A stretch of DNA of 64,000 nt from Virgibacillus dokdonensis (GTDB lineage Bacteria; Bacillota; Bacilli; Bacillales; Amphibacillaceae): NCBI RefSeq assembly GCF_900166595.1, contig NZ_LT745763.1, positions 1,251,761 to 1,315,760 of the forward strand, given 5' to 3'. Under the pieces are notes generated by a model. That model was not told the DNA's origin. It searched no databases and saw nothing but the letters and a program-made list of their open reading frames with translations. Position numbers and translations under genes: made by a program. The first letter of the stretch is position 1. Each line of letters opens with the position of its first letter. Positions 17,599 to 27,452 of the stretch are shown here, one piece after another.

Positions 17599-19023
17599 TT
17601 ATCGGATTGTTACACATTCCAATCCGAACATTTTCGCTAAATCTTCTATTTGTTTAGCTGTAACTGCAAATGATAGAACTGTATGGTGACCTCCACCATA
17701 TTCAACCCATTTTTCCACGCCATGCTGGAATCCGGCATTTATAGTCACCATTTGACGAGCGACCGGAAGATGCGGGGCAGGTTCCGCTGGGATACTTCCT
17801 TCTACTTCGTACATTACCATTCGGAAATGATCACCAAAGTCGGAAACAGTCAAGTTCACACCTTCTCCTTCCACTCCATCAAACACTAAGCGTGCAGGGT
17901 CTTCCTTATCACCAATACCTAGTGGGTGAACTTCCACACGTGGCTTCGTGCTTGCTAAGGTCGGATCAACTTCAAGCATATGCGAGCCTAGAATCGCTTC
18001 CTCACCTTTCACTAAGTTGTACGTATAATCTTCCATAAAGCCTGTCAACTTGTTATGAGTCATAATCTTAATTAAACGGTCAAGTGCTGCTGTTTTCCAG
18101 TCACCTTCACCAGCAAAACCAAACCCAGCTTCATTCAGACGCTGTACAGCCATACCAGGGAGCTGCTTCATACCCCATAGATCCTCGAAGTTCGTCGTGA
18201 ATGCAGTATAACCACCGCGCTCTAAAAATCTCTTCAATGCGATTTCAATCCTAATTTGTTCTTTCACTTGGTTTTCGAAAAATGCTGGATCATTTTCACC
18301 TACTACAAATTCGTATTTCTCTTCACACTCTTTATAAACCTCATCAATCGCTTCATCCGTCACTTCATTCATTTCAGCGACTAAATCACCAATACCGAAG
18401 TAATCGACTGTCCAACCGAATTGAATTTGTGCTTCAATCTTATCCCCGTCCGTAACAGCCACATTACGCATATTGTCACCAAATCTAGCAACTTTAATGT
18501 TGAAGCTTTCATTATAAGCAACAGCAACATCCATCCACTGTTTAATTTCCTTCTGAACATCTTCATCTTTCCAGTGGCCGACAACAATTTTATTATTTTT
18601 CTTCAAACGAGCATTAATGTAACCATACTCTCTATCCCCGTGTGCACTTTGGTGTAGGTTCATATAGTCCATATCAATGTCTTTCCATGGAATATTATTC
18701 GCTAACTGTGTATTCAAATGGAGCAACGGCTTTTGAAGTAGCTTCGTCCCTCTGATCCAGTTTTTCGCTGGAGAGAATGTATGCATCCACGTAATAACAC
18801 CAGCAACACGATCATTATAGTTAATTTCCTTCATAACCTCTGTGATGCTATCGGCAGTCGTCGCAACTGTTTTAAATACAATCGGATAAGGGAAATTACC
18901 CTTTTCATTTAATTCATTCATGATTTCTACCGCGTTTTCCTTAACGGCATTCAATGCTTCTTCCCCATATAAATGCTGACTTCCTACAATGAACCAAAAT
19001 TCATATTGATTTATTTCCAACAT
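17599..19023 (-). CDS. araA: L-arabinose isomerase
   Basis: A 474-residue cytosolic enzyme converting L-arabinose to L-ribulose. It begins with the family hallmark [14 protein letters not shown] (about 9-22), has [12 protein letters not shown] (about 89-100) and the metal/active-site region around [15 protein letters not shown] and [13 protein letters not shown]. The length is that of the lactic-acid-bacterium type and is shorter than the roughly 496-residue B. subtilis AraA. ATG 19023 follows AAGGAGGT. It is transcribed alone, leftward, from a promoter with an AraR-like box in its spacer. It works with AraB and AraD encoded in the same transposon. Confidence 0.96.
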   Translation of the reverse strand: MLEINQYEFWFIVGSQHLYGEEALNAVKENAVEIMNELNEKGNFPYPIVFKTVATTADSITEVMKEINYNDRVAGVITWMHTFSPAKNWIRGTKLLQKPLLHLNTQLANNIPWKDIDMDYMNLHQSAHGDREYGYINARLKKNNKIVVGHWKDEDVQKEIKQWMDVAVAYNESFNIKVARFGDNMRNVAVTDGDKIEAQIQFGWTVDYFGIGDLVAEMNEVTDEAIDEVYKECEEKYEFVVGENDPAFFENQVKEQIRIEIALKRFLERGGYTAFTTNFEDLWGMKQLPGMAVQRLNEAGFGFAGEGDWKTAALDRLIKIMTHNKLTGFMEDYTYNLVKGEEAILGSHMLEVDPTLASTKPRVEVHPLGIGDKEDPARLVFDGVEGEGVNLTVSDFGDHFRMVMYEVEGSIPAEPAPHLPVARQMVTINAGFQHGVEKWVEYGGGHHTVLSFAVTAKQIEDLAKMFGLECVTIR

Positions 19024-19114
19024 AATAAAGACCTCCTTGAATTAAATATCTTAAGTTTCCCCTGCTCCATTCACATGGTTTGAATCTCTTTACAGTACTG
19101 TACGTTTAATATTT

Positions 19115-19129
19115 TGTAAATCGCTTACA
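19115..19129 (-). promoter_or_regulatory. cre-like site in the araA leader
   Basis: TGTAAGCGATTTACA on the minus strand, a near-palindrome resembling catabolite-response elements with one extra central base. It lies downstream of the araA -10, where bound CcpA could block elongation. Confidence 0.45.
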
Positions 19130-19135
19130 ACTTGT

Positions 19136-19190
19136 ATTGTATATTAATGATACGCACAAGTCAATAATAAGTTTATTTATACGTATAAAA
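19136..19190 (-). promoter_or_regulatory. araA promoter with paired AraR-like operators
   Basis: Minus strand -35 TTGACT (19159-19164), 17-base spacer, -10 TACAAT (19136-19141). A box reading ACTTGTGCGTATCATT (19146-19161) fills the spacer, and a second box, ATTTATACGTATAAAA (19175-19190), is centred 29 bp upstream. The boxes resemble AraR operators, which contain TTGTNCGTA-type half sites. Confidence 0.75.
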
Positions 19191-19265
19191 GATAGGTGAA
19201 TCATCTCTGTAAAACAATAGAACCCTTAATAAATCCACGTGTTCCAAAGCATATGACACTACACT

Positions 19266-19340
19266 ATTTATACGAACAAAAATATTTTAGTTGATTTGTC
19301 TGTACAATAATGATATTATTTATTTGTGAAAGCCTTTACT
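19266..19340 (+). promoter_or_regulatory. araE-like gene promoter with paired AraR-like operators and cre-like site
   Basis: -35 TTGATT (19291-19296), 17-base spacer, -10 TATTAT (19314-19319). The spacer holds ATTTGTCTGTACAATA (19294-19309); a second box ATTTATACGAACAAAA (19266-19281) is centred 28 bp upstream. TGAAAGCCTTTACT (19327-19340) just after the -10 is cre-like (12 of 14). A similar TGTAAGCCTTTACG lies farther down the leader near 19470. Confidence 0.7.
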
Positions 19341-19534
19341 TCCAGCTGAAAGTAACCATATAAAAGAGGAGGTACATTAGTTATACGCAATTAATTCATA
19401 TTTTTTAACATAGTTGTACTGATAAATAATTCCATTCACTTGCTAGTACTCTCATTACGTTCTTGTTTGTAAGCCTTTACGATTTTAAAGAAGTTATTTT
19501 CGAGAAATGTTCTACACCTAGGGAGGGAATTTAA

Positions 19535-20923
19535 TTGGTAAAAGAAAAAAAGATTTCTCATAAGTTTATCTATTTCTTTGGAGCTTTTGGAGGAATATTA
19601 TTCGGTTATGATATTGGTGTTATGACAGGAGCGCTTCCATTCCTGCAGCAAGATTGGGGACTGCAAAATGCGGCAACAATTGGTTTGATAACTTCTTCTA
19701 TTATGTTAGGGGCAATCTTCGGTGGTGCTCTTGCAGGACAACTTTCGGACCGTTTCGGGCGCCGGAAGATGATTCTAGCTTCTGCGATTATCTTCGTTAT
19801 TGGATCAATCCTTTCGGGAATTGCACCGCCTAATGGTGATATCTTCTTAATTATCGTTCGGGTCTTTCTTGGTCTTGCCGTTGGTGCAGCATCTGCACTT
19901 GTTCCGGCCTATATGTCAGAGATGGCTCCAGCCAAGTTACGGGGACGCTTATCTGGGATAAACCAGACAATGATTGTTTCCGGGATGTTACTGTCCTATG
20001 TTGTTGACTTTTTACTAAGCGGATTACCAACGACGATGGCTTGGCGCTCTATGCTTGCGATGGCAGCGGTACCAGCTATCATTCTGTTTCTCGGTGTATT
20101 AAAGTTACCGGAATCGCCTCGTTTCCTTATTAAAAATAATAAGATTGGCGAAGCTCGTCAGGTACTAAGCTATATTCGCCCAAATAAAGAAGCAATTGAA
20201 ACCGAAATCAAAGAAATTCAAGAGAGCAGTAAGCAAGAAAATCAGAAAGTTTCTTGGGGTGCTTTATTAAATAGTAAATATCGCTATTTAGTTATTGCCG
20301 GTGTCGGTGTCGCAGCCTTCCAGCAGTTCCAAGGAGCTAACGCGATATTCTACTATATCCCGTTAATCGTAGAATCAGCTACTGGACAAGCAGCAAGCTC
20401 TGCATTGCTGTGGCCGATTATCCAAGGTATCATTCTAGTAATAGGTTCCTTAGTGTTCCTTGTCATTGCGGATAAATTTAAGCGTCGGACATTGTTGACC
20501 CTCGGGGGTACAGTAATGGGGCTTTCCTTTATCTTCCCGGCGATCATCAATTCCATTGTTCCAGATGTGAACCCGATGATGATTGTTGTGTTCCTAAGTA
20601 TTTATGTCGCATTCTATTCCTTTACATGGGCACCTTTAACGTGGGTAATTGTCGGAGAAATCTTCCCGCTGCTCATCCGCGGACGTGCATCCGGTTTGGC
20701 TTCATCCTTTAACTGGATAGGATCTTTCCTAGTCGGATTGCTCTTTCCGATTATGACTGCATCGATGGCACAGGAAGCTGTATTCGCTATCTTTGGTATC
20801 ATTTGTCTACTCGGAGTCGCCTTTATCCGTATCCGTGTACCAGAAACTCGCGGCCGCACATTAGAAGAAATTGAGAAAATCGGTGAAATGAAAGGATTGG
20901 CAAAGAATAATAAAACAGCCTAA
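19535..20923 (+). CDS. araE: Sugar porter of the MFS family, AraE-like arabinose permease
   Basis: A 462-residue twelve-helix proton symporter. It carries sugar-porter signatures: FGYDIGVMTGALPFL (about 22-36), GQLSDRFGRRK (about 67-77), PESPRFLIK, the QQFQGANAIFYY substrate-site motif (about 261-272) and PETRGRTLEEIE near the end. Translation starts at TTG 19535 after GGGAGG. The family moves pentoses or hexoses; its place between araA and araB, with an AraR-like box in its promoter, makes L-arabinose the likely substrate. It begins a probable two-gene unit with araB (28-43 bases apart). The 215-base leader is unusually long. Confidence 0.88.
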   Translation: MVKEKKISHKFIYFFGAFGGILFGYDIGVMTGALPFLQQDWGLQNAATIGLITSSIMLGAIFGGALAGQLSDRFGRRKMILASAIIFVIGSILSGIAPPNGDIFLIIVRVFLGLAVGAASALVPAYMSEMAPAKLRGRLSGINQTMIVSGMLLSYVVDFLLSGLPTTMAWRSMLAMAAVPAIILFLGVLKLPESPRFLIKNNKIGEARQVLSYIRPNKEAIETEIKEIQESSKQENQKVSWGALLNSKYRYLVIAGVGVAAFQQFQGANAIFYYIPLIVESATGQAASSALLWPIIQGIILVIGSLVFLVIADKFKRRTLLTLGGTVMGLSFIFPAIINSIVPDVNPMMIVVFLSIYVAFYSFTWAPLTWVIVGEIFPLLIRGRASGLASSFNWIGSFLVGLLFPIMTASMAQEAVFAIFGIICLLGVAFIRIRVPETRGRTLEEIEKIGEMKGLAKNNKTA

Positions 20924-20966
20924 AATGAAGAGAGAACCAGAATAATAGATTTTGGAGGTAATTTTT

Positions 20967-22562
20967 ATGAATCTTACAGAGACGTCCACAGCGATTCAGC
21001 AAGGCGATGTATATCTCGGGATTGAATTAGGTTCTACGAGAATCAAAGCTGTCCTAATTGACAACGATTTCAATACGATTGCTGCTGGAAACTATGCCTG
21101 GGAAAATAAATTCGAAAATGGCATGTGGACCTATTCCCTTGAAGATGTTTGGAAAGGGATTCAAAGCAGTTATCTTCAACTAGCTGCTGACGTAGAAAGT
21201 AAATATCACACAACACTTTCAAATATTCGTTCCATTGGGGTAAGTGCCATGATGCACGGCTACTTACCCTTCTCAAAAAATGATGAATTACTAACACCGT
21301 TCCGTACATGGCGGAATAATACGACAGGACAGGCGGCACATGACTTGACCGAACTATTCCAATTCAATATTCCGGAGCGCTGGAGTATTGCCCATCTATA
21401 TCAAGCAATCCTTGATCAAGAAGAGCATGTACGTGAGGTTGATTTCATTACAACACTTGCAGGTTATGTCCACTGGAAGTTATCTGGAGAAAAAGTGTTA
21501 GGTGTAGGTGATGCTTCCGGCATGTTCCCAATTGAAGAATCGGGTTCTTATTCCGATAAGCATATAAAGCTGTTTGAAAACCTGGAAAATGTCTCTCAAT
21601 ACGACTGGAACCTTCTTGATATCCTCCCAAAAGTATTACAAGCAGGGGATCATGCAGGCACATTATCAGAAGCTGGTGCCAGATTACTAGATATAAACGG
21701 AAACCTTCAAGCCGGTAGTATCATGGCTCCTCCTGAAGGGGATGCGGGAACTGGAATGGTTAGTACGAATAGTGTTCGGAGACGAACTGGAAATATTTCC
21801 GTCGGGACTTCTGCCTTTTCCATGCTTGTCCTTGATAAACCATTACAGAAAGTCTATAAAGACATCGATCTCGTGACAACACCAAATAATGAGCCTGTTG
21901 CGATGGTCCATACGAATAATTGCTCTTCCGATATTAATGCTTGGGCTGGTATCTTTCAAGAATTCGCTGAACGTCTTGGCGTTAACCTTGATGAAGGCCG
22001 CTTATTTGAAATCCTATTCCACTCAACAACAAGATCAGAACCGGATGCTGGCGGATTAGTCAATTATAGTTATTTATCTGGTGAAAATATCACGAAAATG
22101 CCAGAAGGACGCCCTCTATTCGTAAGAGATGTCAATAGTTCCTTCACACTCGCTAACTTCTTCCTTACGCAGTTGTATGCAGCATTTGCTCCACTGAAAA
22201 TTGGAATGGATATTTTAATTAATGAAGAAAAAATCGAGACAAATGTTTTAATCGCACAAGGCGGCCTATTTAAAACACCTGTCATCGCCCAACAAATCCT
22301 CTCCAATGCACTAAATATACCGATTACGGTTATGAAAACGGCTAGTGAAGGCGGTGCTTGGGGTATGGCAGTACTTGCAGCTTACGTGAAGCAAGGAAAT
22401 AAGGAAATCAGTTTAGAGGATTTCCTTGACCAATACGTATTTACTGACCCGCAAAGTTCTACATTAAGCCCAGAACCTGCGGGGGTGGAAGGTTACGAGC
22501 AATTCATTACGAAATATAGGGCCGGACTACCAGTTGAATTAGCGGCAATTGAACATATTTAA
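20967..22562 (+). CDS. araB: L-ribulokinase, FGGY family
   Basis: A 531-residue FGGY-family kinase that phosphorylates L-ribulose to L-ribulose 5-phosphate. The N-terminal phosphate motif reads YLGIELGSTRIKAV (about 13-26); SVGTSAFSMLV and the ATP-site stretch EGGAWGMAVLAAY are also present. It resembles the lactic-acid-bacterium type more than the roughly 560-residue B. subtilis AraB and could be mistaken for a xylulokinase; the araA/araD neighbours decide. ATG 20967 follows TTGGAGGT at proper spacing, so the earlier in-frame TTG is part of the ribosome site. Confidence 0.88.
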   Translation: MNLTETSTAIQQGDVYLGIELGSTRIKAVLIDNDFNTIAAGNYAWENKFENGMWTYSLEDVWKGIQSSYLQLAADVESKYHTTLSNIRSIGVSAMMHGYLPFSKNDELLTPFRTWRNNTTGQAAHDLTELFQFNIPERWSIAHLYQAILDQEEHVREVDFITTLAGYVHWKLSGEKVLGVGDASGMFPIEESGSYSDKHIKLFENLENVSQYDWNLLDILPKVLQAGDHAGTLSEAGARLLDINGNLQAGSIMAPPEGDAGTGMVSTNSVRRRTGNISVGTSAFSMLVLDKPLQKVYKDIDLVTTPNNEPVAMVHTNNCSSDINAWAGIFQEFAERLGVNLDEGRLFEILFHSTTRSEPDAGGLVNYSYLSGENITKMPEGRPLFVRDVNSSFTLANFFLTQLYAAFAPLKIGMDILINEEKIETNVLIAQGGLFKTPVIAQQILSNALNIPITVMKTASEGGAWGMAVLAAYVKQGNKEISLEDFLDQYVFTDPQSSTLSPEPAGVEGYEQFITKYRAGLPVELAAIEHI

Positions 22563-22570
22563 TCCATGAA

Positions 22571-22633
22571 AAATCCGAATGATCTTCCCTCCTCCCTTAG
22601 AGTATAAGGTAAGGCTGAATCATTCGGACTTTT
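22571..22633 (+). terminator. Terminator after araB
   Basis: TCCGAATGAT (22574-22583) pairs with ATCATTCGGA (22619-22628), followed by CTTTTT. The loop is long, about 35 bases. A further large hairpin follows at 22646-22718 (ACGGTCTGTA and CCCCCACTT arms). Confidence 0.6.
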
Positions 22634-22732
22634 TATCACGCATTAACGGTCTGTAATACCCCCCACTTCTAAACACGAGGGAAGCCCAATATGTGAAGGT
22701 GGGGGATATACAGTCCGTAAATACCTGATTCT

Positions 22733-22790
22733 GTTCAACTAACATTCAGTGGGGGGTAAGGAATTCCCCACTGAATGAAGTTTCACTTTA
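22733..22790 (-). terminator. araR terminator, repeat family D copy 2
   Basis: CATTCAGTGGGG pairs with CCCCACTGAATG directly after the araR stop. The flanks GTTCAACTAACA and GAAGTTTCACTTTA match those of the araA terminator almost exactly. Confidence 0.75.
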
Positions 22791-23903
22791 CTATCCCTTC
22801 TTTTCCTGAAGAGAACCGTTAACTACCTCTAATTCTAGAACGGAATCGCGTTCGATCAACTCCGGCTCATAAACTTTGGAACGGACTTCCTGTTTATTAA
22901 TCATATCAATAATCATTTTCCCTGCATCAAATCCCATCTTTTCCTGAGGATGGCGAATCGTCGTCAAGCTTGGATTCGTGTATTTGGAAAACGGGTAATC
23001 ATCCACGCCAATAATCGAAATATCTTCTGGGATTTTTAAGCCAATCTCTTTTGCGAAATTCATAATTTGAATTGCCAGCTGATCATGGTAACAAACGATT
23101 GCCGTTGGAGCATATTTAGAACGCGTCAGCATCGTGTGCAGCTTTTTGAAGATATTATCTATTTTTTCCTCTGTCTGGTACATCATCATATCGCCCATAT
23201 TCGAGATTTCCGGATGGTCCTGATAAGCTTTGATAAAGCCATTCATCCGGTCAACCCCTTGCTTATCATCAACCTTGAATATTCCTACAATCTGCTGATG
23301 ACCTTTAGAAATTAAGTAATTGGTCGCCATCTCCCCTGTTTTCACATCATCCATCACTAAATACGGAATATCGAGATCATCGTACGTCGCGTTGATCGAT
23401 AACATCGGGATACCCATCGCTTTTATATTATCGTACATATTTTTATTGAGATTATTTCTCGCACTCTTTGTCGGCTCGATAATAAATCCTGACAATTGGT
23501 TGGCTGTCAGATTCGTTAAACTTTTCCGTTCTTTCTCTGGATTGTTCTGAGTATCGGCAATAAGTATCGAGTAACCGTATGCGGAGATATAATTATCGAT
23601 GCCGCTGATGATATTCGGGAAAATATAATCCGTTATATGTGTTGATATGAGCCCTATCGTTTTATTTTGAATTTGCTGCTTCGGTTTACTTTTCCAGTCA
23701 TTTACAAATATCCCGGCACCTTGAATCCGGTAAACGTAATTATCCTTCTCCAGCTCATCAATTGCCCGGCGCACCGTGAAGCGGCTTACTTCATACATTT
23801 CCATTAATTCTGATTCCGTCGGTAACTTATCACTCACCTGATAAGTACCCGATAAGATCTTCTCACTTATATCTATTTTAATTCGTTCATATTTTTTAAC
23901 CAT
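22791..23903 (-). CDS. araR: Arabinose operon repressor AraR
   Basis: A 370-residue chimeric repressor: a GntR-type winged helix at the N-terminus (about 1-70, PTESELMEMYEVSRFTVRRA then YRIQGAGIFV) fused to a LacI/PurR-type ligand domain (about 85-360, TIGLISTHITDYIFPNIISG and IIGVDDYPFSKY). This domain combination is diagnostic of AraR, which releases its operators when L-arabinose binds. Matching boxes lie in all four ara promoters of the element. Its own promoter may have TATAAT at 23936-23941 (minus strand) and a weak box at 23918-23933, suggesting autoregulation. Confidence 0.93.
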   Translation of the reverse strand: MVKKYERIKIDISEKILSGTYQVSDKLPTESELMEMYEVSRFTVRRAIDELEKDNYVYRIQGAGIFVNDWKSKPKQQIQNKTIGLISTHITDYIFPNIISGIDNYISAYGYSILIADTQNNPEKERKSLTNLTANQLSGFIIEPTKSARNNLNKNMYDNIKAMGIPMLSINATYDDLDIPYLVMDDVKTGEMATNYLISKGHQQIVGIFKVDDKQGVDRMNGFIKAYQDHPEISNMGDMMMYQTEEKIDNIFKKLHTMLTRSKYAPTAIVCYHDQLAIQIMNFAKEIGLKIPEDISIIGVDDYPFSKYTNPSLTTIRHPQEKMGFDAGKMIIDMINKQEVRSKVYEPELIERDSVLELEVVNGSLQEKKG

Positions 23904-23948
23904 GGCTAGATCCCCTTTTATATCATGACAAATTTATTATATCACAAA

Positions 23949-24006
23949 GAAAAAACGCTGCCTTGAAGAAGTAATTGATACACTCTTCAAAACAGCAGCG
24001 TTTTAT
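23949..24006 (-). terminator. araD terminator
   Basis: On the minus strand AAAACGCTGC and a TTTTGAAGAG arm pair with CTTCTTCAAGGCAGCGTTTTTT, ending in a T run just after the araD stop. Confidence 0.8.
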
Positions 24007-24014
24007 TCAAGTTA

Positions 24015-24713
24015 TCATTTATTTTGTCCATAATAAGCATTTTTTCCATGTTTTCTTAAATAATGTTTATCTAATAGGTAGGAATCCATGTCGATCTGAT
24101 GGGGGTTCAATTGCAATGTATGATACGCCATCTTGGATACCTCTTCTAAAACAACTGCATTATGGACCGCATCCTCTGCTGATTTACCCCATGTAAATGG
24201 ACCGTGATCGTTGACGAGAACTGCTGGTACTTCTAACGGATTAATTTTTCTTTCTTCAAAAGTCTCGACAATTACGTCACCCGTCTGCTTCTCATAATCA
24301 TGGACTACTTCCGATTCCTTCATTTTTCTCGTAACTGGAACCGGACCATAAAATGTATCCGCATGTGTCGTGCCAGCAGCTGGTACATCAAGGCCGGCTT
24401 GCGCAAATGTCACTGCCCATGGCGAGTGGGTATGAACGACTCCTTGGATTTCTGGAAAATGTTTATATAATACAAGATGAGTTGCTGTGTCACTCGATGG
24501 ATTTAAATCACCTTCCACAATATTCCCTTCCAAATCAAGAACAACCATTTGCTCTGATGTTAGTTCCTTATAGGCCACACCGCTCGGCTTAATGACGACG
24601 AGATTTTTTTCCCGATCAATCCCGCTGACATTTCCCCATGTGAACGTTACAAGATTATATTTTGGCAGTAACATATTCGCTTCATAGACTTCTTGTTTCA
24701 ATTTTTCCAACAT
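24015..24713 (-). CDS. araD: L-ribulose-5-phosphate 4-epimerase
   Basis: A 232-residue class II aldolase-fold enzyme that converts L-ribulose 5-phosphate to D-xylulose 5-phosphate, the last step into the pentose phosphate pathway. Zinc-binding and active-site motifs are intact: TWGNVSGID (about 25-33), [13 protein letters not shown] (about 73-85), [14 protein letters not shown] (about 92-105) and [14 protein letters not shown] 24713 follows AAGGGGAT. It is transcribed leftward, divergently from galM, from a promoter overlapping an AraR-like box, and ends in its own terminator before araR. Confidence 0.95.
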   Translation of the reverse strand: MLEKLKQEVYEANMLLPKYNLVTFTWGNVSGIDREKNLVVIKPSGVAYKELTSEQMVVLDLEGNIVEGDLNPSSDTATHLVLYKHFPEIQGVVHTHSPWAVTFAQAGLDVPAAGTTHADTFYGPVPVTRKMKESEVVHDYEKQTGDVIVETFEERKINPLEVPAVLVNDHGPFTWGKSAEDAVHNAVVLEEVSKMAYHTLQLNPHQIDMDSYLLDKHYLRKHGKNAYYGQNK

Positions 24714-24750
24714 CGAGACTCATCCCCTTACAGAATTATTAACTACCCTC

Positions 24751-24833
24751 ATCTTACATCACTTGTCCGTATAAGTCAAAGGTAATTGACTTTCATACGT
24801 ATAAGTGATACAATTGCATTGTAACCGTTTACT
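24751..24833. promoter_or_regulatory. Divergent araD/galM promoters with two AraR-like boxes and a cre site
   Basis: araD (minus): TTGACT (24774-24779), 17 bases, TAAGAT (24751-24756), with box ACTTGTCCGTATAAGT (24761-24776). galM (plus): TTGACT (24786-24791), 17 bases, TACAAT (24809-24814), with box TTTCATACGTATAAGT (24791-24806). The box centres are 30 bp apart, so each can act as the distal site for the other promoter. TGTAACCGTTTACT (24820-24833) is a good cre match (13 of 14). Confidence 0.78.
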
Positions 24834-24857
24834 CAATCTAGAAAGTTGGTGCTCATA

Positions 24858-25895
24858 ATGGTGACAATTACAAAAGAAAAATTAAACGCTCAGACAGACA
24901 TTCCCTTAATGAAATATACGGTGGACAAAGGAAATGGTTATTCCTTTTCCTGTCTTAATGTCGGCGCTGCATTAACGTCGCTAACAATGCCAGATAAAGA
25001 CGGCAAGACTAGTAATATTTTACTTAGCTTCAATGACCCGGAGGATTTTATAACAGATCAGACGTACTTCTTTGGTAAAGCAATCGGCAGGGTCGGCGGA
25101 AGAATTAAAGATGGAGCTTTCCAGTTTAATAATGAATATATTCAATTGCCGCAAAATGAAGGTAATAACACATTACATGGTGGCAACAATGGATTCCATA
25201 GCTTATGGTGGGACGTTTCCGAACTTGAGAATGGCATAGTTTTCACGAAAACCATTGATCCTGAGATGGACGGCTTCCCCGCTGAACTCGCTGCGTCCAT
25301 TTCATACACTTGGATTTCCGGAAATCAGTTACAAATTGAGTTTACCGGTGAAAACCAATCCGAAATGGCGACCTTGTTCAATCCGACTACCCATAATTAT
25401 TTTAATTTAAACGATAATAAAACAGCTGGACTCAAAAGTCATCTATTAAGCATTCCTGCGCGTGAGACGGTGGAGCTTGATAAGAACCAAATCCCAACTG
25501 GTAAACTACTAAATATTTCGGGCACAGCTTATGACTTTAACAAGGAAAGTAGTCTCTTAGAAAAATTAGAGTCTGTCAAACAAATTGGAGCATCTGGCTT
25601 TGATGACCCTTATAAGGTAACGGATTCAGAGATTGCCGTATTAAGGAATTCGGATAATGGACGATATATTCGCATCCACTCAGATCGAAATGGACTTGTT
25701 TTCTATTCTCTAAACGCGACTGAATCAAAGGAAATCGTAAATGATGGGCATGCCTTATCCCCGCATATGGCTGTTGCACTCGAGCCGCAAACATTACCTG
25801 GTGCAGTTCATCATCCGGATTTTGGTAATATTGTGCTTGATGCAGGTGATAAAAAGACATATCGGATTATTTATGAATTGTCAGTTGATGCGTGA
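24858..25895 (+). CDS. galM: Aldose 1-epimerase (mutarotase)
   Basis: A 345-residue GalM-family enzyme that interconverts alpha and beta anomers of free sugars. Family residues are visible: GKAIGRVGGRI (about 75-85), NEGNNTLHGGNNGFHS with the active-site histidine (about 97-112), and THNYFNLN (about 179-186) with the second histidine. The catalytic glutamate is probably in ALEPQTLPGAVHHPDF. It likely speeds supply of the arabinose anomer accepted by AraA. ATG 24858 has only a weak ribosome site. It is the last cargo gene, 66 bases before the right IS. Confidence 0.9.
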   Translation: MVTITKEKLNAQTDIPLMKYTVDKGNGYSFSCLNVGAALTSLTMPDKDGKTSNILLSFNDPEDFITDQTYFFGKAIGRVGGRIKDGAFQFNNEYIQLPQNEGNNTLHGGNNGFHSLWWDVSELENGIVFTKTIDPEMDGFPAELAASISYTWISGNQLQIEFTGENQSEMATLFNPTTHNYFNLNDNKTAGLKSHLLSIPARETVELDKNQIPTGKLLNISGTAYDFNKESSLLEKLESVKQIGASGFDDPYKVTDSEIAVLRNSDNGRYIRIHSDRNGLVFYSLNATESKEIVNDGHALSPHMAVALEPQTLPGAVHHPDFGNIVLDAGDKKTYRIIYELSVDA

Positions 25896-25991
25896 TTTTA
25901 CGGGATAAACTCAATCGTTAGGAGCAGAGTCCAAACGCGCTCCCAGCCACTTATAAATAAGGGGTAATCGGAAAATAGTGTGGAAAGAGGA

Positions 25992-27328
25992 TTAAAAGGT
26001 ACCCTCTTCCATAGCCTTGATCAGTGTGGAAATATCAGCCCCATAGATTTCCTCATACACCCATTCATAGCCTGCTTGTTCCAAATTTGGAAATTGATCA
26101 GGTAACATTTTTCCAAAAGTAATCTCAACTTCTTTGAATTTCTTTTTCTTTTTTATTTTACGATAGCCTTGTGTAAATAAGATTTTTGCTCTGAGGGCTT
26201 CAAAAGAGTAACCACGACCAACATGGTTCATTGTCTTAATTAAACGATTCAGGGATTCTGTATAGGCGTTTGTAATTGGAGAATTGAAATAGTTGAATAT
26301 CTCTTCTTCCCAATTGTTCACTGCTTTTATTAGATCACCAAAATAAGCCATCAATTCTTTAGGTATATTTGAAAACCAGTTTTGATACAGTTTATAGGCT
26401 TCGTTGATTGATTCAGCCTCATAAATGTCAAAGAATTGCTCTTTAAGCTCATATGCTTGACCAAGTAACGGGAATGTATCAGTCCATATTTGTAATTTTA
26501 TTTGGTCATCAAAGTCATTAAGGTCTTTACGTCTTGTTAGAAGTACGTAACGGTCTCTCATGAGTTGCCTACGTTCTTTGGACATTCTGGCGATTAGCCT
26601 TTCGTATCTTTTCCAGGGCTTCATTGGCTAATTTAACAACATGAAACTTATCAATTACGATTTTGGCATGTGGTATCACTGATTTAACAGCACTTTTATA
26701 AGGATTCCACATATCCATTGCTACAAGTTCAATTTTATCAATGTCTTTGAGTCTTGAAAGATAACTGATAACCACATCTTTATTCCGTTTACGTAAAATA
26801 TCAATTACCGACTTGTTTTCAACATCAGTGATGACACAACGATAATTTTTAAGCAAATGAACTTCATCAATACCAAGCCATTTAGGAGTTCTGAAATCTG
26901 TATGTGCTTCAAGTTCAGAAACATAATCATTGAATATGTTTCGAACAGTTTTTTCATCTACACCTATATCATCTGCAACGCTGGTAAAGGTCTTTTCGAG
27001 ACTTGCTTCTTGAATCCAATCTATAAGTCTATTAGTAACCGAACGACTAACGTCCATATCGGGAAGGTTCTCAAAAAACGTTTCATTACACTCCCTACAT
27101 TTATATCTTTGGCGATTGACATAAATACCAACACGTTTAGCGTGCATTGGTAGGTCGAAATATAGTTGTTGTTTCTTACCATGTTTGTATAAGTTTGCAA
27201 CAGTACCACACTTTGGACAATGTGAAGGGGGGTAGTGTAGTAGACTCAACTAAGAATCTATAATCATATTCGCTTTCTTTCATATCCAGAATCTTTAAGT
27301 TTGGTAGATTGAGCATATTGGTTAACAT
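25992..27328 (-). pseudogene. ISL3-family transposase, broken into three frames (right copy)
   Basis: Identical in structure to the left transposase: start ATG 27328, a break at the six-C run (about 27227-27232), a stop of the middle frame at 26569 and the C-terminal frame at 26624-25992. DDE residues and zinc-finger cysteines are all present across the frames. One silent base difference (near 26103) was noticed. Confidence 0.85.
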
Positions 27329-27452
27329 TTACTTTTTCCTTTCAAAGTTTAGAATTAAAATAGAAAACTAATGAAAACAGCTCGTGAAAACCTAAATTAA
27401 AATAATGGTTTGACATAGGTTTCCACGAGTCTAATGTTATATTAGTTAATCT

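Noticed and set aside
20952..20966. TTG start of araB five codons upstream
   Set aside because: The TTG is part of the ribosome site TTGGAGGT for the ATG at 20967.
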